In this document: one piece after another, positions 22,352 through 35,700 of the stretch | Layout: every line of letters begins with the position of its first letter | Position numbering within the stretch: the stretch's first letter is position 1 | NCBI GenBank assembly: GCA_038503075.1 | Contig: JBCAML010000014.1 | Coordinates: forward strand, 248,001 to 312,000 | Source of the DNA: Gyromitra esculenta | Taxonomy: Eukaryota; Ascomycota; Pezizomycetes; Pezizales; Discinaceae | Direction: 5' to 3' | Length of the DNA stretch: 64,000 nucleotides | Notes under the pieces: generated by a model | The model's input: only the letters and a program-made list of their open reading frames with translations | Told to the model about the DNA's origin: nothing | Database searches by the model: none | Translations under genes and position numbers: made by a program

Positions 22352-25300
22352 ATGGATCCCCGTCATCATCATCCGCTCGGCGGTCCTCCTGGGGGCCATC
22401 CTTCACGTGCTGGCCCCCCAGTCCACCCAGATGACCGTGACCGTTCCATGTCGACTGGACCCCAGAAACGTTCGAGGATGGATACACGAACCCCTCCGAA
22501 TGGTGAAATGTACTCGCATCTACAGCAACAGCAACATATTCAACACGGTATACCACGACAGTACAAGGAAGTTTCTAGGTCACCAGAAATGGAGAGGATG
22601 GCTGGGTCTGGGTCCTACAGATCTGCCCATCCACCGCCTCCACCACCTCCACCACCTCCTCACTCATCTCAACAGCAGCCTCAGAGACACGGTTAGCATT
22701 CTTCTTTTCTCCTACAACCTTCTCTCCGCGGCCTTTTTTTAGTCACCCTTTTCTTTCTCCCCACCCTTTTTTGCTTTTTCAATTTTCATTTGGTGTGGGG
22801 TTACACGACGAGATTCGTTCGTCATTGTCATGTCCGGGACTTCGCGCTTCCAGTAACCTTCACCGGTGTTGCCTCCTCCGGGAAAGATAAGCCGCGTGCT
22901 GCGTGTCTGTCGCTCTGGGACCTGAGTGGCTTACTAGTATTATCTAAACAGAATCCGTACCTCAAAGCAACCCAATCCATGCCGGATCGAGTCGCGGCTC
23001 TCCATTCATGCCTCCCCATAGAACATCAACTCCAGAAAGCCATCACAACTCACCACGCCTATACCGAGGTCCGTAATTATGATTTTATTTTTTCCCCCCA
23101 CCCGAAACTAAACCCTGTTTCTTGGCCAGGGCGCACTAAGCCTCAAATGACGCTAATGGCACTAACCGATCCCGCGTTTTAAACTTTTTAGGTCCTCCAC
23201 CACCACCTCCAGAATCAATGATGCAGCAGTCGCTACAACAGCAGCACGCACAGCAGCACGCACAACATCATCGTGGAATGCCACCTCCGAGTTCACCACA
23301 TCATAATCCAATCGCGCCTCCATCACAGCAGATGCAGCCTCAACGGCAGCCGCCGCCTAGCCATCACCATCCTTCGGGTCCACCACCATCTTTTGGCCAA
23401 AGGCTTTCAGGTGGCTCTGGACGCGAATTGCCGTCGTTATCCTCTCTACCGACTCCTCGACCGAGTATGTCTATTCTTTCAATGCTTGATTCGAACGATC
23501 CTCCTGCTCCACCGTCGCACGTTCCTCATCCTTCACCCATTTCTACTCACCCTCTACCCCCATCATCCTCGAGACAGGCGGACTTTTCGCCGTTGAAACG
23601 ACCCTACACTCCAGATTTGAACGGCGTCTCTGGCACAGATCGAGATAGACAGGTTAGCAGCACCTCTGCCAGTCCAAGCACTGCGAACGGCCCGCCACCA
23701 GGGTTCCCGGGGTCGAAATCAAATCGTGCCATGCCACCAGATCAAGTTTACCGTACGCATCAGCGATTGCAATACGAGTCACACGTACATTCTCGTGACC
23801 GAGATCACCAGCAGATTGAAAATATGGGGCCGCAGGGGCCTCCACAGCGGCCCATGCCGCAACCAGCGGCCAGTAACCAGAGCATATCTAGCGTGCTTCA
23901 GGATGAACCACCACAAAGGCCTATGATGCCAGGTAGTGATTACTCTGACCAAATGAGAAGATACGAAAAGGAATGGCACGAAAAGGAGTGGCACGAAAAG
24001 GAGAGGGAGAGGGAAAGACATCTAGAGAGAGAGCGATTAAGGGAAGAGGAAATGGAGCGGGAGCGGGAGCGGGAGCGCGAACGGGAACAGCGGGAACGGG
24101 AACGGGAGCGGGAGGTGAAGGAAAGAGAACGAGAAAGAGCAAGAGCAAGAGAGAGGGCGGAAAGGGCAAACCCGATGCAAGCATCCCTTGGGCAACAGGT
24201 CTTTGGTAGGGAACCTCACAGGCTCGAACACCAGCATCAACCGCCTCAAACTTCAAGTTCTCATCTGTCGTATCCTATGACAATCACTGCTCACTCATCC
24301 AGAATGTCTGCGGCCGGTCAGGACACTATGGCTGGACCCCCACCGGTTTCAGCAATATCTACCTCCTCAACCATGGCATTGCCACAAACATCAACCTCTG
24401 GAACTGGTGGACTTGGTCCGACTCCGGCCCCACTACCAACAGCTACGGCTACTGGACGAGAGGGGTTCCAGTCTTTCACAGGATATACCACTCCCATGCC
24501 CCCAAGCCCCTTTGCTATGACCGCAAGCCTCCCCGTACTACCGCCTGTGGTAGAAGGGGGCAGAGATAGCAGACGACAAGGGTTTCCCATGCAAGTAACA
24601 GGTCCCCCCTTTGGGAGAGATGAGCCAACGAGAGCAGAAGATGCCCTACAAAGAGGATTGAGTAGGCAATCTAGTGGATTGGCCGCCGAGGAAGACAGGA
24701 GACGAAGGACAGAGAAGGACAGAGACGATTCAATGAGGGACCGGGATGGACATGCACGAATGAATGGGCAAAACATGGGCAATCAGAGCCCGCCGAAGAG
24801 AGGTGGGATGGGGGGGATGGAAATCTCTACTATGACTCGGAATTGGAGTGAAGACTTCTGTAAAGGGTTGATGGAGAGTAATCGGGAACGGGAGCGAGAG
24901 GAAGTTGGAAAGTTCAATATTGGATCGGGCAAGAGGGAGAGGGAGGAGGATGAGGTTACAAAGATGGAAAAAAAGACGAAGAAGCACCACGGGCCACCGC
25001 ACCATCATCACCACGGAACCCATGTACATCAGTATGTTTTCCGACTCTTTATTTACATTTAGTGCGAAGCGTTATCCTCTGCACTATTGAATAAGGCTAA
25101 CAAAGAAGAACTATCAGTGTCGGAGGTCATTATCATCGTCACCATCATCACAAAGAAGACGACATCGGAACTCCTAACCATGAGGTATCAATCTCAAGAG
25201 TTGGGGCACGTTCAAAGTCACCTAACACCCTCGCCCACACGCATCCATATATCCATAGCTGCAATCAACACGTCCACCATCATAATCCACAAAATGCACT

Positions 25301-26177
25301 CGCTACTCCCATAGCACAAGTGGCACACCCGCAGAGGATTAAGACAAGTCTCCTCATAGATTCGTCCAAAGTTCTGGCTTCTCTCTCTTCAAAGCCGCGT
25401 CATTATCTTGGTTCGATAATCTACCACCCAACACCAACCCCAAAACAAGGTTATTCGATCACACAACCATTACTGCCACGATTTGAAGGGAAGGAAAATA
25501 GTATCTTCCAAGTTCGAATCCCGCGACGATTTTTGAGCGAGCAGCAACGAAGAGATGTTCATCGACGAAGATGTGTCTGGGGAACGGAAGTCTATACCGA
25601 CGATTCAGACGTGCTGGGTGTATTGGTTCATCTTGGAAAGGTTCCGGGAGTTCTGCCAGATGGTGTTGACGCAGGTTTGGTAGCGGAGACAGGATACAGA
25701 AAAGTTACCACAAATGGCATAACTAGCGCTTCTCCGCGCTCTCCACCCATCCCTTCTCCAATCAAAAAGAAGGGCGTCAACGGAACAACCAACGGAAAGG
25801 CCGATAAACAACAGGTACAAGATAATCCGACGATACCTGTTGCAAAAGACCTTATCGTTAATCTCCTGATCCTCCCCACCCTGGAAAAATACACTGGGTC
25901 CACGCGTAACGCGCTCAAATCTCGAAGCTGGAATACTATTCACGATGGGATGAGTTATTCGATATGGGACATGGAATGGGTTGAAGCAGGCGAAGCGGAG
26001 GCGCGAGGAGGCGGGAGTAAGAAGAGGCGACTTGATGAACGAGAGTGGGTTAGGAGGTGGGGGGAGCTACCCCCTAGTCGGGGTGGCATGGGGAAGAATG
26101 GATGGGGCAAGAATAGATGGAGTGTTGGGGATGGTAGGACCGGAAACAAAGGCAAAGTTGCCGAGGTTGGAGCTTGA
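22352..26177 (+). CDS. RXT3: Rxt3 subunit of the Rpd3L histone deacetylase complex
   Basis: Rxt3 is a nuclear subunit of the large Rpd3 histone deacetylase complex, acting in transcriptional repression. Model: join(22352..22691,23192..25031,25118..26177), 1079 residues. Intron 1 is long (500 nt, GTTAGC..TTTTTAG). Intron 2 is 86 nt (GTATGT..ATCAG). The Rxt3 domain lies at about residues 795-1010: KTSLLIDSSKVLASL, HYLGSIIYHP, FQVRIPRRFLSEQQRRDVHR, CVWGTEVYTDDSDVLGVLVH. The preceding ~790 residues are low-complexity: poly-Pro and poly-His tracts, Gln-rich runs, and an alternating Arg-Glu block (about 24,000-24,165). A second His-rich run spans the exon 2-3 junction. The C-terminus is Gly/Lys/Arg-rich. 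The protein is far longer than yeast Rxt3, as is usual in filamentous fungi. Confidence 0.9.
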
Positions 26178-27945
26178 AGTATTTATTACTCGAGAGGTTA
26201 GCATTGAGCATCCCGTGGTCCAGGGGAAAACGGGGGAGAAAAATATGAGCAAGAATATAATGAAGCGGAAAGTAATCTACCGCGGAAGCAAGAACCTTTT
26301 ATTTTCATGGTTTTCTTTCGTTCTTCCTATCTCCTTGTGGTTGGCTTTTTGATTTTTTTTTTATTCTTTTTGTACCTGGGAGGCACGCGCTTGTTGGGAC
26401 TGGTTGGCTGTCTGTTCTACCTTTTTTTTTTTTTACCTCTTATTTTTTTATTCACCGTTTTATGATTTGCTTCTCTTTTTTTGCTTCTCATTACGATATC
26501 TTGATTTCGTTTCATCTATCTATAGCGACTAACGGGGCAACGGATCACAAGTAGGCGGACTTTGTTATTGCTATGGCTATCTATTTTCATTGCTATTGGG
26601 TTTATCTTAACGACTCTCTTCTCATTCGAAAAAATTTCTACAGGTACATGGCGGATGAGGGTGGCCGAAGGGGAAAACGTGGGGGAGAGATCAATTGAAT
26701 TTAGTTTCTATTTAACGGACTTGAAGGTTTTGTGACTCCTAACGCTATAAATGTTAGAGTCTAGCTGTCGCAGACCAGAACTGTCTTATTTCTTAACTGC
26801 ACGCATGATCCACCTGCACTCACGGAGGTTTACCTGTTGGATGCCCACACCAAGATAGAGTCTGTTTTTTCGAACGCTGTGTCTCAAAGTAGCAGCGAAT
26901 TCATCTCCGGCCAGACCCTCATCGGCAAGCTAACCCCCGAGTGCCCAGAAATCCAGCACATTTCCCCCTCCCCAAGAAACTGGTTGTTGGGGGAGGGGGG
27001 GGGGTGATCCATACAGTAAGACAAACTCCTGTCCCGTCTGTCTTCGGGAACAGAAAAGAAAAGAAAGGGGAGACATGCCATGCAGCAACATCATGCATGG
27101 ATCGCATACCCAGATTAGAATTAGAAGTGTTCGGCTCGTCGGGACGCAGAGTGGTAGGTTTATCGTGCATGGGGGGCGTAAGCGAAAAGTCTGGGCGCGG
27201 GAGAGGCGCACGGACGTCTTATGGTCTGGGCACAGCGGTGAGATGGGCCGTGACTTTAGGGATAGGGTTTACTCCCGGCGCTTATGCTCGGGGGTACGGC
27301 GGGGTGTCATGGGATATCACTCGCGGTGTTTATCGGTTGCTTTGCTACTTTGATAGTGCCAGAATGTGGGGATATGGCTTTGCTTCGTTTCTACTTCATT
27401 TTTGCGGCCCTCCCCTAGCGATGGTGTTCTAAATGTGTTATTTACATCCTTTCCTATCACAGGACTGGGTCGTGTAACAACGGGTGCCCCTTCGTCCTCT
27501 CAGCGGACACGGCTCGGGGCGGAATAGAGAGATCTGACTACAGGGAGGGCACAACTGGCTGAGACAATCCGAGAAGCCGCTGGGTTGAGATGAATACCCT
27601 GAAAACCATCTATTCACGATTCTCCGTTTCTATGCATTGCTTTACGCCACACATATATATATACCAGCCGCCCGCTATGCCCAAACTCCAAAGCAGACAC
27701 AACAAACACGTAAAAACGTTCGCCTCCAAAGAAAAAACACAAGAACCAACGCAAATCCGAAAAGGAAAGAACGAAAGAATTATAAGTTAAACAGTTAAAG
27801 TAATCGTGCCATCCAGCAAATTCAAACTAGTCCACAAGCCTTCTTCTACGATTGAAGATCTCTAATACCCTAGCCTAGGAGATAAGAAATTCTTGATTTC
27901 GCTGGACATGCCTTCGCTGCTGGTCATCTCCACCTCCACCGGCAT
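26178..27945. other. Intergenic region between convergent genes
   Basis: The first ~450 bases are T-rich and likely hold the Rxt3 3' UTR and terminator. A GC-richer stretch at 26,900-27,430 is open in several frames on both strands but lacks a family signal and biased codons. I do not call a gene there. Confidence 0.35.
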
Positions 27946-29152
27946 TCAGAACGCGTTCAGGAAGTCGCACTCATATTCACCCTCCTGCGGGATGAAATCA
28001 TCCAGACATAGCAACTCTAGTTCCTTCCCCGGCGCCTGTTGCGGGATGATATAACCCCACTGGGGCTCTTGTACCCCTCCTTGCGGGATGATATCATACC
28101 CCTGAGGTTCTGGCGCCTGTTCCTGCAGGACGATGTCATCCCACTGCGGCTCTGGCGCCGCTTGTGGTATGACGTCGTTCAGAGGCCGGGCATTCACCGG
28201 AGGAGCGATTGGAGCCCACCTGGCGTAACGTCCCGCCAACGCCTCCGAGTTGGGCTGTGGAATGCTCGGTGAGTTGGGCTGTGATCTGGACCCGAGCGGC
28301 CCGCCTTGATTAACCCGGCCTCCCCCCGAGGACACGACACGGGATTTTTTCCCGGTTTTCCTGTATACTGAGTTAGATAAAAGGTAATTGCAAGGGTATG
28401 ATCATGCTATCTTGAATCCAAGGAAGGAAGGAATGAAAATACTAGAAAACTGTGAACTTACTTTAGGTCTATTTTATAGCACTCTTCTTTCGGCGTTCCA
28501 ATTTTGTCCAGGTGCTTGCGGAGGCTTTGCTTGCCCAAGCAATTCACCGAGCACTTCCAACAGTTCTTGCCATTTCTCCCATGGCCGTTCTATACCAACA
28601 CCGTATTAGTATTCAGCTAGCCATAAAACTATTCACGGGGATGCAGAGAGTGGTTTGTATACATACCTTTTCATGGTATCTAAACCCAGGCAGGGTCGAA
28701 TACCACTTGTCGCAGCCCTCAAAATCACATATGTAACCTTTTACGCCATTACGACCCGCCTGCTTCCTACCACCACTCCCCGAGGCTTCCGGTGCCCCCT
28801 CCGCCCGAGCCCCCAGGGGTTGCTCAATGATAATCATTGGCTTTTCTGGGGTGCTTACGGGAGAAGGGTGACCGCATCCGGAAGGATCTCGATTATCGAA
28901 GTCTCCTATGGCTTGGACTTCGTCAATGACATTGAGGGGCTCGACACCCCAGCTGCCGGCTAGCTGGGCGTCAATGTCGTGGTTGACGAAAAGCTGGGCA
29001 CCATCGACATTATAGTCGATGAAAAGCTGCGAGACAGCGGTGTTGTAGTCGACGATGGGTTGGAGGCCAGCGGCGTCGTAGTTGGCGGAGAGGGGCTGAG
29101 CATCGGCGGCGTCCCAGTTGACGAAGTTGAAAAAATCTTCGCAGTTGGACAT
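27946..29152 (-). CDS. C2H2-like zinc-finger protein with internal repeats, unknown function
   Basis: Model: complement(join(27946..28360,28462..28589,28667..29152)), 342 residues. The introns are 77 nt (GTATGT..CTAATAC..ATAG) and 101 nt (GTAAGT..ACAG), both with strong signals. Residues 141-165 form one finger, C142-x4-C147-x12-H160-x4-H165, split by intron 1 between the two histidines. A second Cys/His cluster follows (C172, C175, C179, H188, C199). The N-terminal 65 residues repeat a D-Y-N-x-D/A-x-A-x-L-F unit. The C-terminal part carries about four imperfect copies of an (I/V)IPQ..PEPQW unit (28,030-28,190). The protein resembles short fungal transcription-factor-like orphans. DNA binding is inferred from the finger only. 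Confidence 0.75.
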
Positions 29153-31360
29153 GCTACATTGTTTCCCGTTAGACTTCAAGAATTTCATCGAAGATGCAAA
29201 GTAGAAAAAGCATTCTTACGTCTGTTGGGACCAGTGGATTGGTATAAGTTAAACGAGTGATATTTGAGGTAAATTCAACTCTGTAGTTGCTGGTAGTTTT
29301 GTAAGTCTATGGAGTTGGATGAGATCAGATGGAGAGAGAGAAGAGGGGGGGGACCACGAACAAACAGTAACTTGAATAAGAAGAATAAGAGGCCACGAAC
29401 GGGCAGTAATTTGGAAGTAAAGTTAACTTGACATTTTCAGTAATTTCGAAAATCTGTGACACTTAATGGAAAAAAGAGAGAAGAGCCCACGAACGGACTC
29501 CCCATTTAAATCAACGAAGGTCATAGAGCTAGACGAGCAATTAGCAGCATCAGATTAAACCGCAAAAGCCCATCAAACTAACTCACATTCCGAGAGAGAA
29601 GGTAGATCCGTGGAGTTGTTCTGACTCTAATCGTTATTACTATTAGGAATAGTACTGACTACCTAGCCGCGATTGAAAGTCGCACCAATTTTGTGCGATT
29701 ACAGGCGACCAACAGCGACTACTAGTATACTTTTTCTTCCCGAGGATACGCGCACCAAAAGGCGCCTAGTCTAAAAAGCTCGGCAAGGGAAACATCATAT
29801 TTCTACCATTTAGCTTGAAGAAATAATAGGAATTAGGGGCAAGCTAGCTGCCCCCTCCCGTACTCCCGTACTAATAATAATAATTGCTCAATTGTAAATA
29901 CGTCCAAATAAGGCCTTGTTAGGTATTCATTACAATTCATTGCAATGACTACGTGTACTAATGCAAATACAGGTAGTGGCATCATTAACGTGGCATCATT
30001 AAGCCCGCGAGGGAGGGAATCTGACACTCATCTATTGATCAAGCCGAGGTCTAACGCTAAAAAGCTCTGGTCTAGCATCCCCATATGAAGCCATTCTCAA
30101 TGAGTACAATATCTCACGTCGGGATCTACATCTTGCGTGTAGATCTCACACGGGTAATTCTTCCTGCAAATCTACATGTATGGATGTATGTATGTATTCA
30201 ATTGCCTTCGGATTTCTCGGGAAAGATATCCTCAAAACTAAACGTATAACTTTGGTTTCTCATAGAACGTGAATTTCTAACGATAGGGCGCGGTCCGAGA
30301 TCCGGCCCTAAAGTATTCCCCTCGCTCGTATTCAAAATGCAAGACTAGCACAGTGCGAAACTATCAAGAAAAGAGCTACCTTGGTTTTCTCGCGTAGCGG
30401 TGATCAATTGGGATAGCAGAAGTAAAGGAAGCAAAGATCTAGTAAGGTGCAATTAGGATAGACTCTTGCTGTTAAGCATATGGAAAAGTCGCGAGTGTGT
30501 CCCTACAGAGGAAGAATCTCTATAGCGAAGCCGAGTGATAATTCATGATTTTTAATCGCCGTTGTCATAACTTTTTTGTATCTCGAGTTTACATGGCGGA
30601 TATGTGTGTCGGTAGAGAATTGCAATACGTAGGCGTAAATCGGCATAATTGTAAAGTTTAAAGTAGATAACCACTTCTCGGCTGCGTCGCGAAGTTGCAC
30701 TTTGGTTCGAGCTGACACAGCAGAGATGCAACTCTGTGGAAGATGGAGGGATATCTCGTATATGCAGGTGATGTACAGAACTTAGGAGTGGCACGGCTCA
30801 TTGGTTTTGTTTTGCAGCTTTAGAAACTTTCAGGTGAGGTTGATGCCAAGGTGGGTAACTACATGCACTATCCACTCTACTACCAAAGACGTTGTTGAAA
30901 GAATAAAAAGTATTGGGACTTATCAGGATGTTACGTATCTAAACAGCCACAGTATTTCTTTATTACTATCATCGTGCTCTATCATGTTTTGCTGTAATTT
31001 CTGCGTTACGGACCTGTGCGGTCGTTGGATTTCCCTTTTGAGGCGGCCTATTACAGAACTAGATCTCGTTCCCCGAGTATTAGAGGGCAAGTATAGATAA
31101 CGATGGAGTAGTAGAGGCTAATGCAATCGTTCAGTTGAGGTGGGCAAGCGAGATCTTCGAGAGAAGTGAGGCTCAAAATGAGGCTTAAAAGTCTAAAGGG
31201 TCAGGGGGTATTAGTGCAAAAGACGTCACACTATTCCAACAGGCGGACAATCATCCACCTCCCACCCAACATCTCTTCACCCTCTCGACCATACAAATTT
31301 CGTTCACTTCGAGCAGCATCTCTTCACGCTCCCAATTACACATCGCTCTTTCGCTTCGGC
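29153..31360. other. Intergenic region
   Basis: No gene is recognised in 29,153-31,150. The frames near 30,500-31,100 lack ATG starts or family features. An in-frame upstream ATG at 31,178 could extend the following deaminase gene. Confidence 0.35.
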
Positions 31361-32784
31361 ATGGCTCCTCTTCAACTCCCTTCCCCTGCTCCCCCCTTCG
31401 ACGATCGCTTGTTTGCTCTCTCGAGCATCTCACACCGCTTAGCGTACCCGAGTCCCTTCAAACACCCCTCCCAGCACCAAAACCATCTCAAATTGCTCGA
31501 TTTATTAGCCCTACTCTTGGTGACAGAGCCTAATGGTGATGTTGCTGCCACAACTTTGATTCGCACCACTAATCAGATTACGATTCTATTCTCGAAGAAC
31601 CGCCCCTGCAATCCGCTAGAAAAGTCGTACGCGCAAAGCATCCATGGGATCATTACGTCGATTACCGGGGAGACTACTTCTCTGCAAGATGCTCTTCAAC
31701 AACTATTAGGGCTTGTCATTGGTAACTGCTCTCGAAAAATCAAGGCTCGTCTGAACAAATTGGTCAACCGACTGAAATCACTTTCAATTAGCGATGTTGT
31801 TAAGCCACTCCCTCCTCACATCACCCTACGGCTTTGGAATCTACTCAAACCAACAGGCTTCCCGCCCCCCTCGAGTGTCCCCCTCGAGAGATCAATCAGC
31901 CACTGGCTAAAAAGCCTTCTCCAGGCCCCTGTGAGAGCACTCGCCGGGATACAAGCAACCACTACCCTGTTTGTGGCCTACTGTATCGGCCATGTGGAAG
32001 GCACCGATCCACTGATCGATGATCCCATCTTACTCCACCGTCTCAGAAAACTAGGAGATTACTATGCAGCCGTCCGCTGCCTTGTAAAAAGTTATAGCGA
32101 ATTGAAGCCGAGTGACAGTATTGTTTTCCGCGAGGTAACTCACCCCCGCTTTTCGACTATAATCCGTTGATCGAATAGATTGTTTCACCATACCCGGAAT
32201 GCAAAAAGCTCGAGTCAGATGTCATTGGGACATTAAATTCATGGGCATCCCACCGCAGCCACCAACCTCCCACCGTCGAAAGTCTTTTTTCCGCCTATCC
32301 GACTCTCGCCGGAGCCTCGACACCGGGCTTGAGTCTTCTCTTTGACAACACGTTGTGGGCAACATATCCTGATAGGCTGCTCACTCATACGGTCACGACC
32401 TCGGTTCACGCAGAATGTAGCCTCCTTCTTTATCTCACCACACTCAACTTACCTGTCATAGAATTTGGCGCATCGAAAAATCTTTGTTGGATGTGTGAAC
32501 GTTATATCACATCCCTTAATGATCATTACCCTGGGACAATACATTTCTCGGGGCGCCAAGGGAAGGTTCATGCAGGATGGCAGTTCCCAGAGCACACGCC
32601 AGTGATAGTTAGGGAAGAAGTTGAGTGCTACCTAGCCCATGAGCTAGATACAGTGCTGACCCGTGTTGCGAGGGAGAGGCGGTCAGATTCGGAACCAAGG
32701 GGGAGTGATAACGAAGAAGACGAAGGATGGCAGGAGGTCAAAGTAGGTGAGTTTCCAGAAGGGTTTTGGGCTGTAGGAGAGTGA
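31361..32784 (+). CDS. OTT_1508-like deaminase family protein
   Basis: Model: join(31361..32134,32179..32784), 459 residues, with a minimal 44-nt intron (GTAACT..AATAG). The C-terminal part carries a cytidine-deaminase-like zinc site: H335-A-E337 in SVHAECSLLLYL, then C361-x2-C364 in ASKNLCWMCERYI. This is the arrangement of the OTT_1508-type deaminases found in many fungi, a family predicted computationally and linked to conflict or effector systems. The N-terminal ~250 residues are helical and match the uncharacterised N-terminal region usual in fungal members. The tail is acidic (SDNEEDEGWQEV). The substrate is unknown. The ATG at 31361 has a good context. An in-frame ATG at 31178 would add 61 residues with no Asp or Glu, which could be a targeting sequence or simply leader. 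Confidence 0.8.
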
Positions 32785-35700
32785 TGAATATCGGGGGTGC
32801 TGAATTGATGTGTCTTTCTGTGTCTTCGCCTTGCAATGGGGTGCTTTTTCTGTTTTCTCTTTGTTCGCCGTTTCTCCTTTTTTCGACTTATCTGCGGTTC
32901 GGGCGGCGCGAGTGCTTGGACTTGATGATATTGGGGATATGCTGTTGAGCTTAGGCGCTACCCCGGTTGAGCCAGTGCCGTGCGAGTTTGTGGTTGAGCA
33001 TCTGCGGGTTTATAGAATCTTGTGGAAGATATTTTGATGGATATGAGCTCTAGTTGGCATTTATCTAGACAATACATACTTATCCTCAAAATATACACGA
33101 ACGCCACTCCCTGCGACAAGTTCTCTCAACACCACGGAGACGGTTCAACTCTCTACTTAGCGCTTCACTTTGCTGCTGCAACCTGTCATTCTTGAAAGAA
33201 GGCATAATCCGTGAAGTGGCTATATTTGAAGTAGTTGAGAAGAGAGATTTGACTAGTTGGGCACTGTGGTGGTGGCGATGGCCGTGGTTTTCGAGTCGTG
33301 AAACTTTGAGGAAATAGTGAGTAGTGCGGAATCAAACCTCGTTCCAACTCACATACATAATCACCATGTAGGTACTCGGCGCATACCGTCATCTAACCTA
33401 ATAAACTATGGGTATAGCAAAAGTTCGCGCCACTGTGGCTAGATGCCGCGGTGCGAAAATTCATACTTAACACCATGTAGCTCCCTCTCGTCCCCTAAGA
33501 ATTACTTCTTCATTTCTGAAGATTCTTTTATGTTCTGCGTTTATTTTCCTGAGACCTTGAGGAAGCTTTACCTCTGGATTAACTTTTCACATGGCTGTAA
33601 TCTGATTACAATAATAGCAAGAGTAGTAGTAGGTACAAATTCAATCACGTATTATCACTCAAGCTAAATCAAGTGATATTTTATGATGCGTAAATCTACC
33701 GTTTGGAATAACATCTAACTAATACTAGCTACTAATAAATGAGCATACTTACTTGAGGGTGAGGTTTCTCGCTCCGGAATAGGTAGTTTTATAGAACCTT
33801 ACTAGAGACCTGACTTTCGAGTTCGTTCTTTAGAAAACATGGGACTTAAAAAGTCAAACCTTTTTTCTGTCTGCGGTCGATTAGGGGGAGAATATTTACT
33901 AGTTCCTTTACGATCAGTAATAAATTGAACTACAAAATTGAATTTTTTTTCCCATGTAGCGGAACACGTGCGGTTCTTACACAGCGCTGTCTAAACCACG
34001 GCATCCGGCCGTAAGGTGAATGTACATGTACGTAGATACCCCGGGCACCTATGAATCATCTCAGTCCCTCTGTTGATTCAATCAAAGATTCCACTTTTTG
34101 GCAGGGTGCTGGCACAGAAAATGCTTAATCATACTTCCATTTTAAGCAATTCATAAGCGCTAGTAAAAAAGACCATGTAGTTCTCCATCACTCACACTCA
34201 TGGTAGGGAAAACATGGATATCTTGAAACGTGACGTTTCATGGCTCACGGCTATCCCCAGTGCTTAATTAACTGAGACTGATGAACGGGCGAAAAAGGTT
34301 TAGTCGTTACTTCAAGGTAGTTTTGAGGTGCTCGGTCAATTATATATGACCACTACATGCAATTGGAGGGTTGTTAGCAGTTACGTCCGCTTGGTGATGT
34401 ATCACATCCGATGCGTAAGTTATGCATATCTGCATCGGTCCAAATGTAAATATGTCTTATCTTATCTCGCAGTTATCGTTGGATGGCAGCCTACCCCTCA
34501 GAAGTGAAATTATCCTTGCACATGTGCATGCATATCGAAGCGAAAACCCGTCATCGCCATGAAACTCGATCAACTGTGTTTCCGGGTCGTGTATCACCTT
34601 GCGGCTAGCGACGGGATCCTCTAGATTGGAGAAAGTATCATCTTGAGTCGAGTGATGCTGTATGAACATAAGACATCGCTGCACACACTCTCATCCGTCC
34701 TGTCTACATATACAAACTTATAAACTCACTGCTTCGAGAACCCAGCCTGGGAGGAGTTTACGAGTTAGGTATGTAAACGTGTAGCCATGATGCGATTTGG
34801 GGGGGGGGCGATTTTAGTTCTGTGGCTTCTACGAGCGAAACTAACCGGCACCTTAGGCTCATTTCTACTGCTGCTGCTACTGCTACTGCGTACTGTAGGC
34901 AGCGAGAGTAGCTGGGCATGAGACTAACAATACCCGACTGAACCAGAGCGTGTACATTGATCTCCCGAAGCTGTAGCATGAATTTATCTTAGGACATGTA
35001 CGAAGTGTTTTGTAATGTTGATGCATGTAGGTAGAAATGCATTACAGCAACCCGAGAATGCTACTTAATGTTTGCTGCCCACTAATCTCTAATATTCTTC
35101 AGTAATTCTGGTTCTGATACTTATCATAAGTCCGCAAATGCTTAGCGACAAGGGGAATCGATCGGTGCTCGATGCCACGGGATTTCGCTGTCTGGCTGGG
35201 GTGGGGCGAACCGTTCATGGGCTTCCCTCGATCACTGCTTGGTCGTACCCCCCTACTAATGACCATCCGGGTCTCTAGGTGTAGGATTAACCCATCTTTC
35301 CTCCAAACAAACTTCCCAGATAACCCTACGCGCCAGGAAGAAAAAAGCCATCTAGGTCATCCTGTTGAACGGAAACGGGTAAGTGGGGCTCTCTTCTAGA
35401 ATCTATAAAAAGGTGATGTCTAGCCACTCTATTTGTAGGTACACGCTTCGACGGACGAATTTTAGAGTATGAAATTTGGGTGTATTTGGTTGGCGGACCA
35501 GCTACGAGCTACTGGTTTGGTATTAGGACTATGGCGGTTGTGGTGATGGTTATCTTCTCCTGTTGATTTGAATTTGGCCGTGTTAATTTCTTTTCGTAGT
35601 GGTTCTCTGTGCATGTGGCGCGAGTCAGTATCGGTACCGAGCCTAGATCTCATTTTTATCTTTTTATTCTTTAGTTCTTCGTGCCGAGGCGAAATCATAT

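Noticed and set aside
21070..22700. Several long plus-strand frames in the CT-rich leader before RXT3
   Set aside because: They arise from pyrimidine-rich low-complexity sequence that lacks stops. None shows a domain, and they overlap each other.
25505..25530. GTTCGAATCCC, resembling a tRNA B box
   Set aside because: It lies inside the conserved Rxt3 coding sequence (FQVRIPRR), and no tRNA cloverleaf can be drawn around it.
26941..27432. 163-codon plus-strand frame in a GC-richer intergenic patch
   Set aside because: Several frames on both strands are open here at once, and no family motif or splice structure is visible. A short peptide similarity to a frame near 26160 (RLELEVF) is most likely chance.
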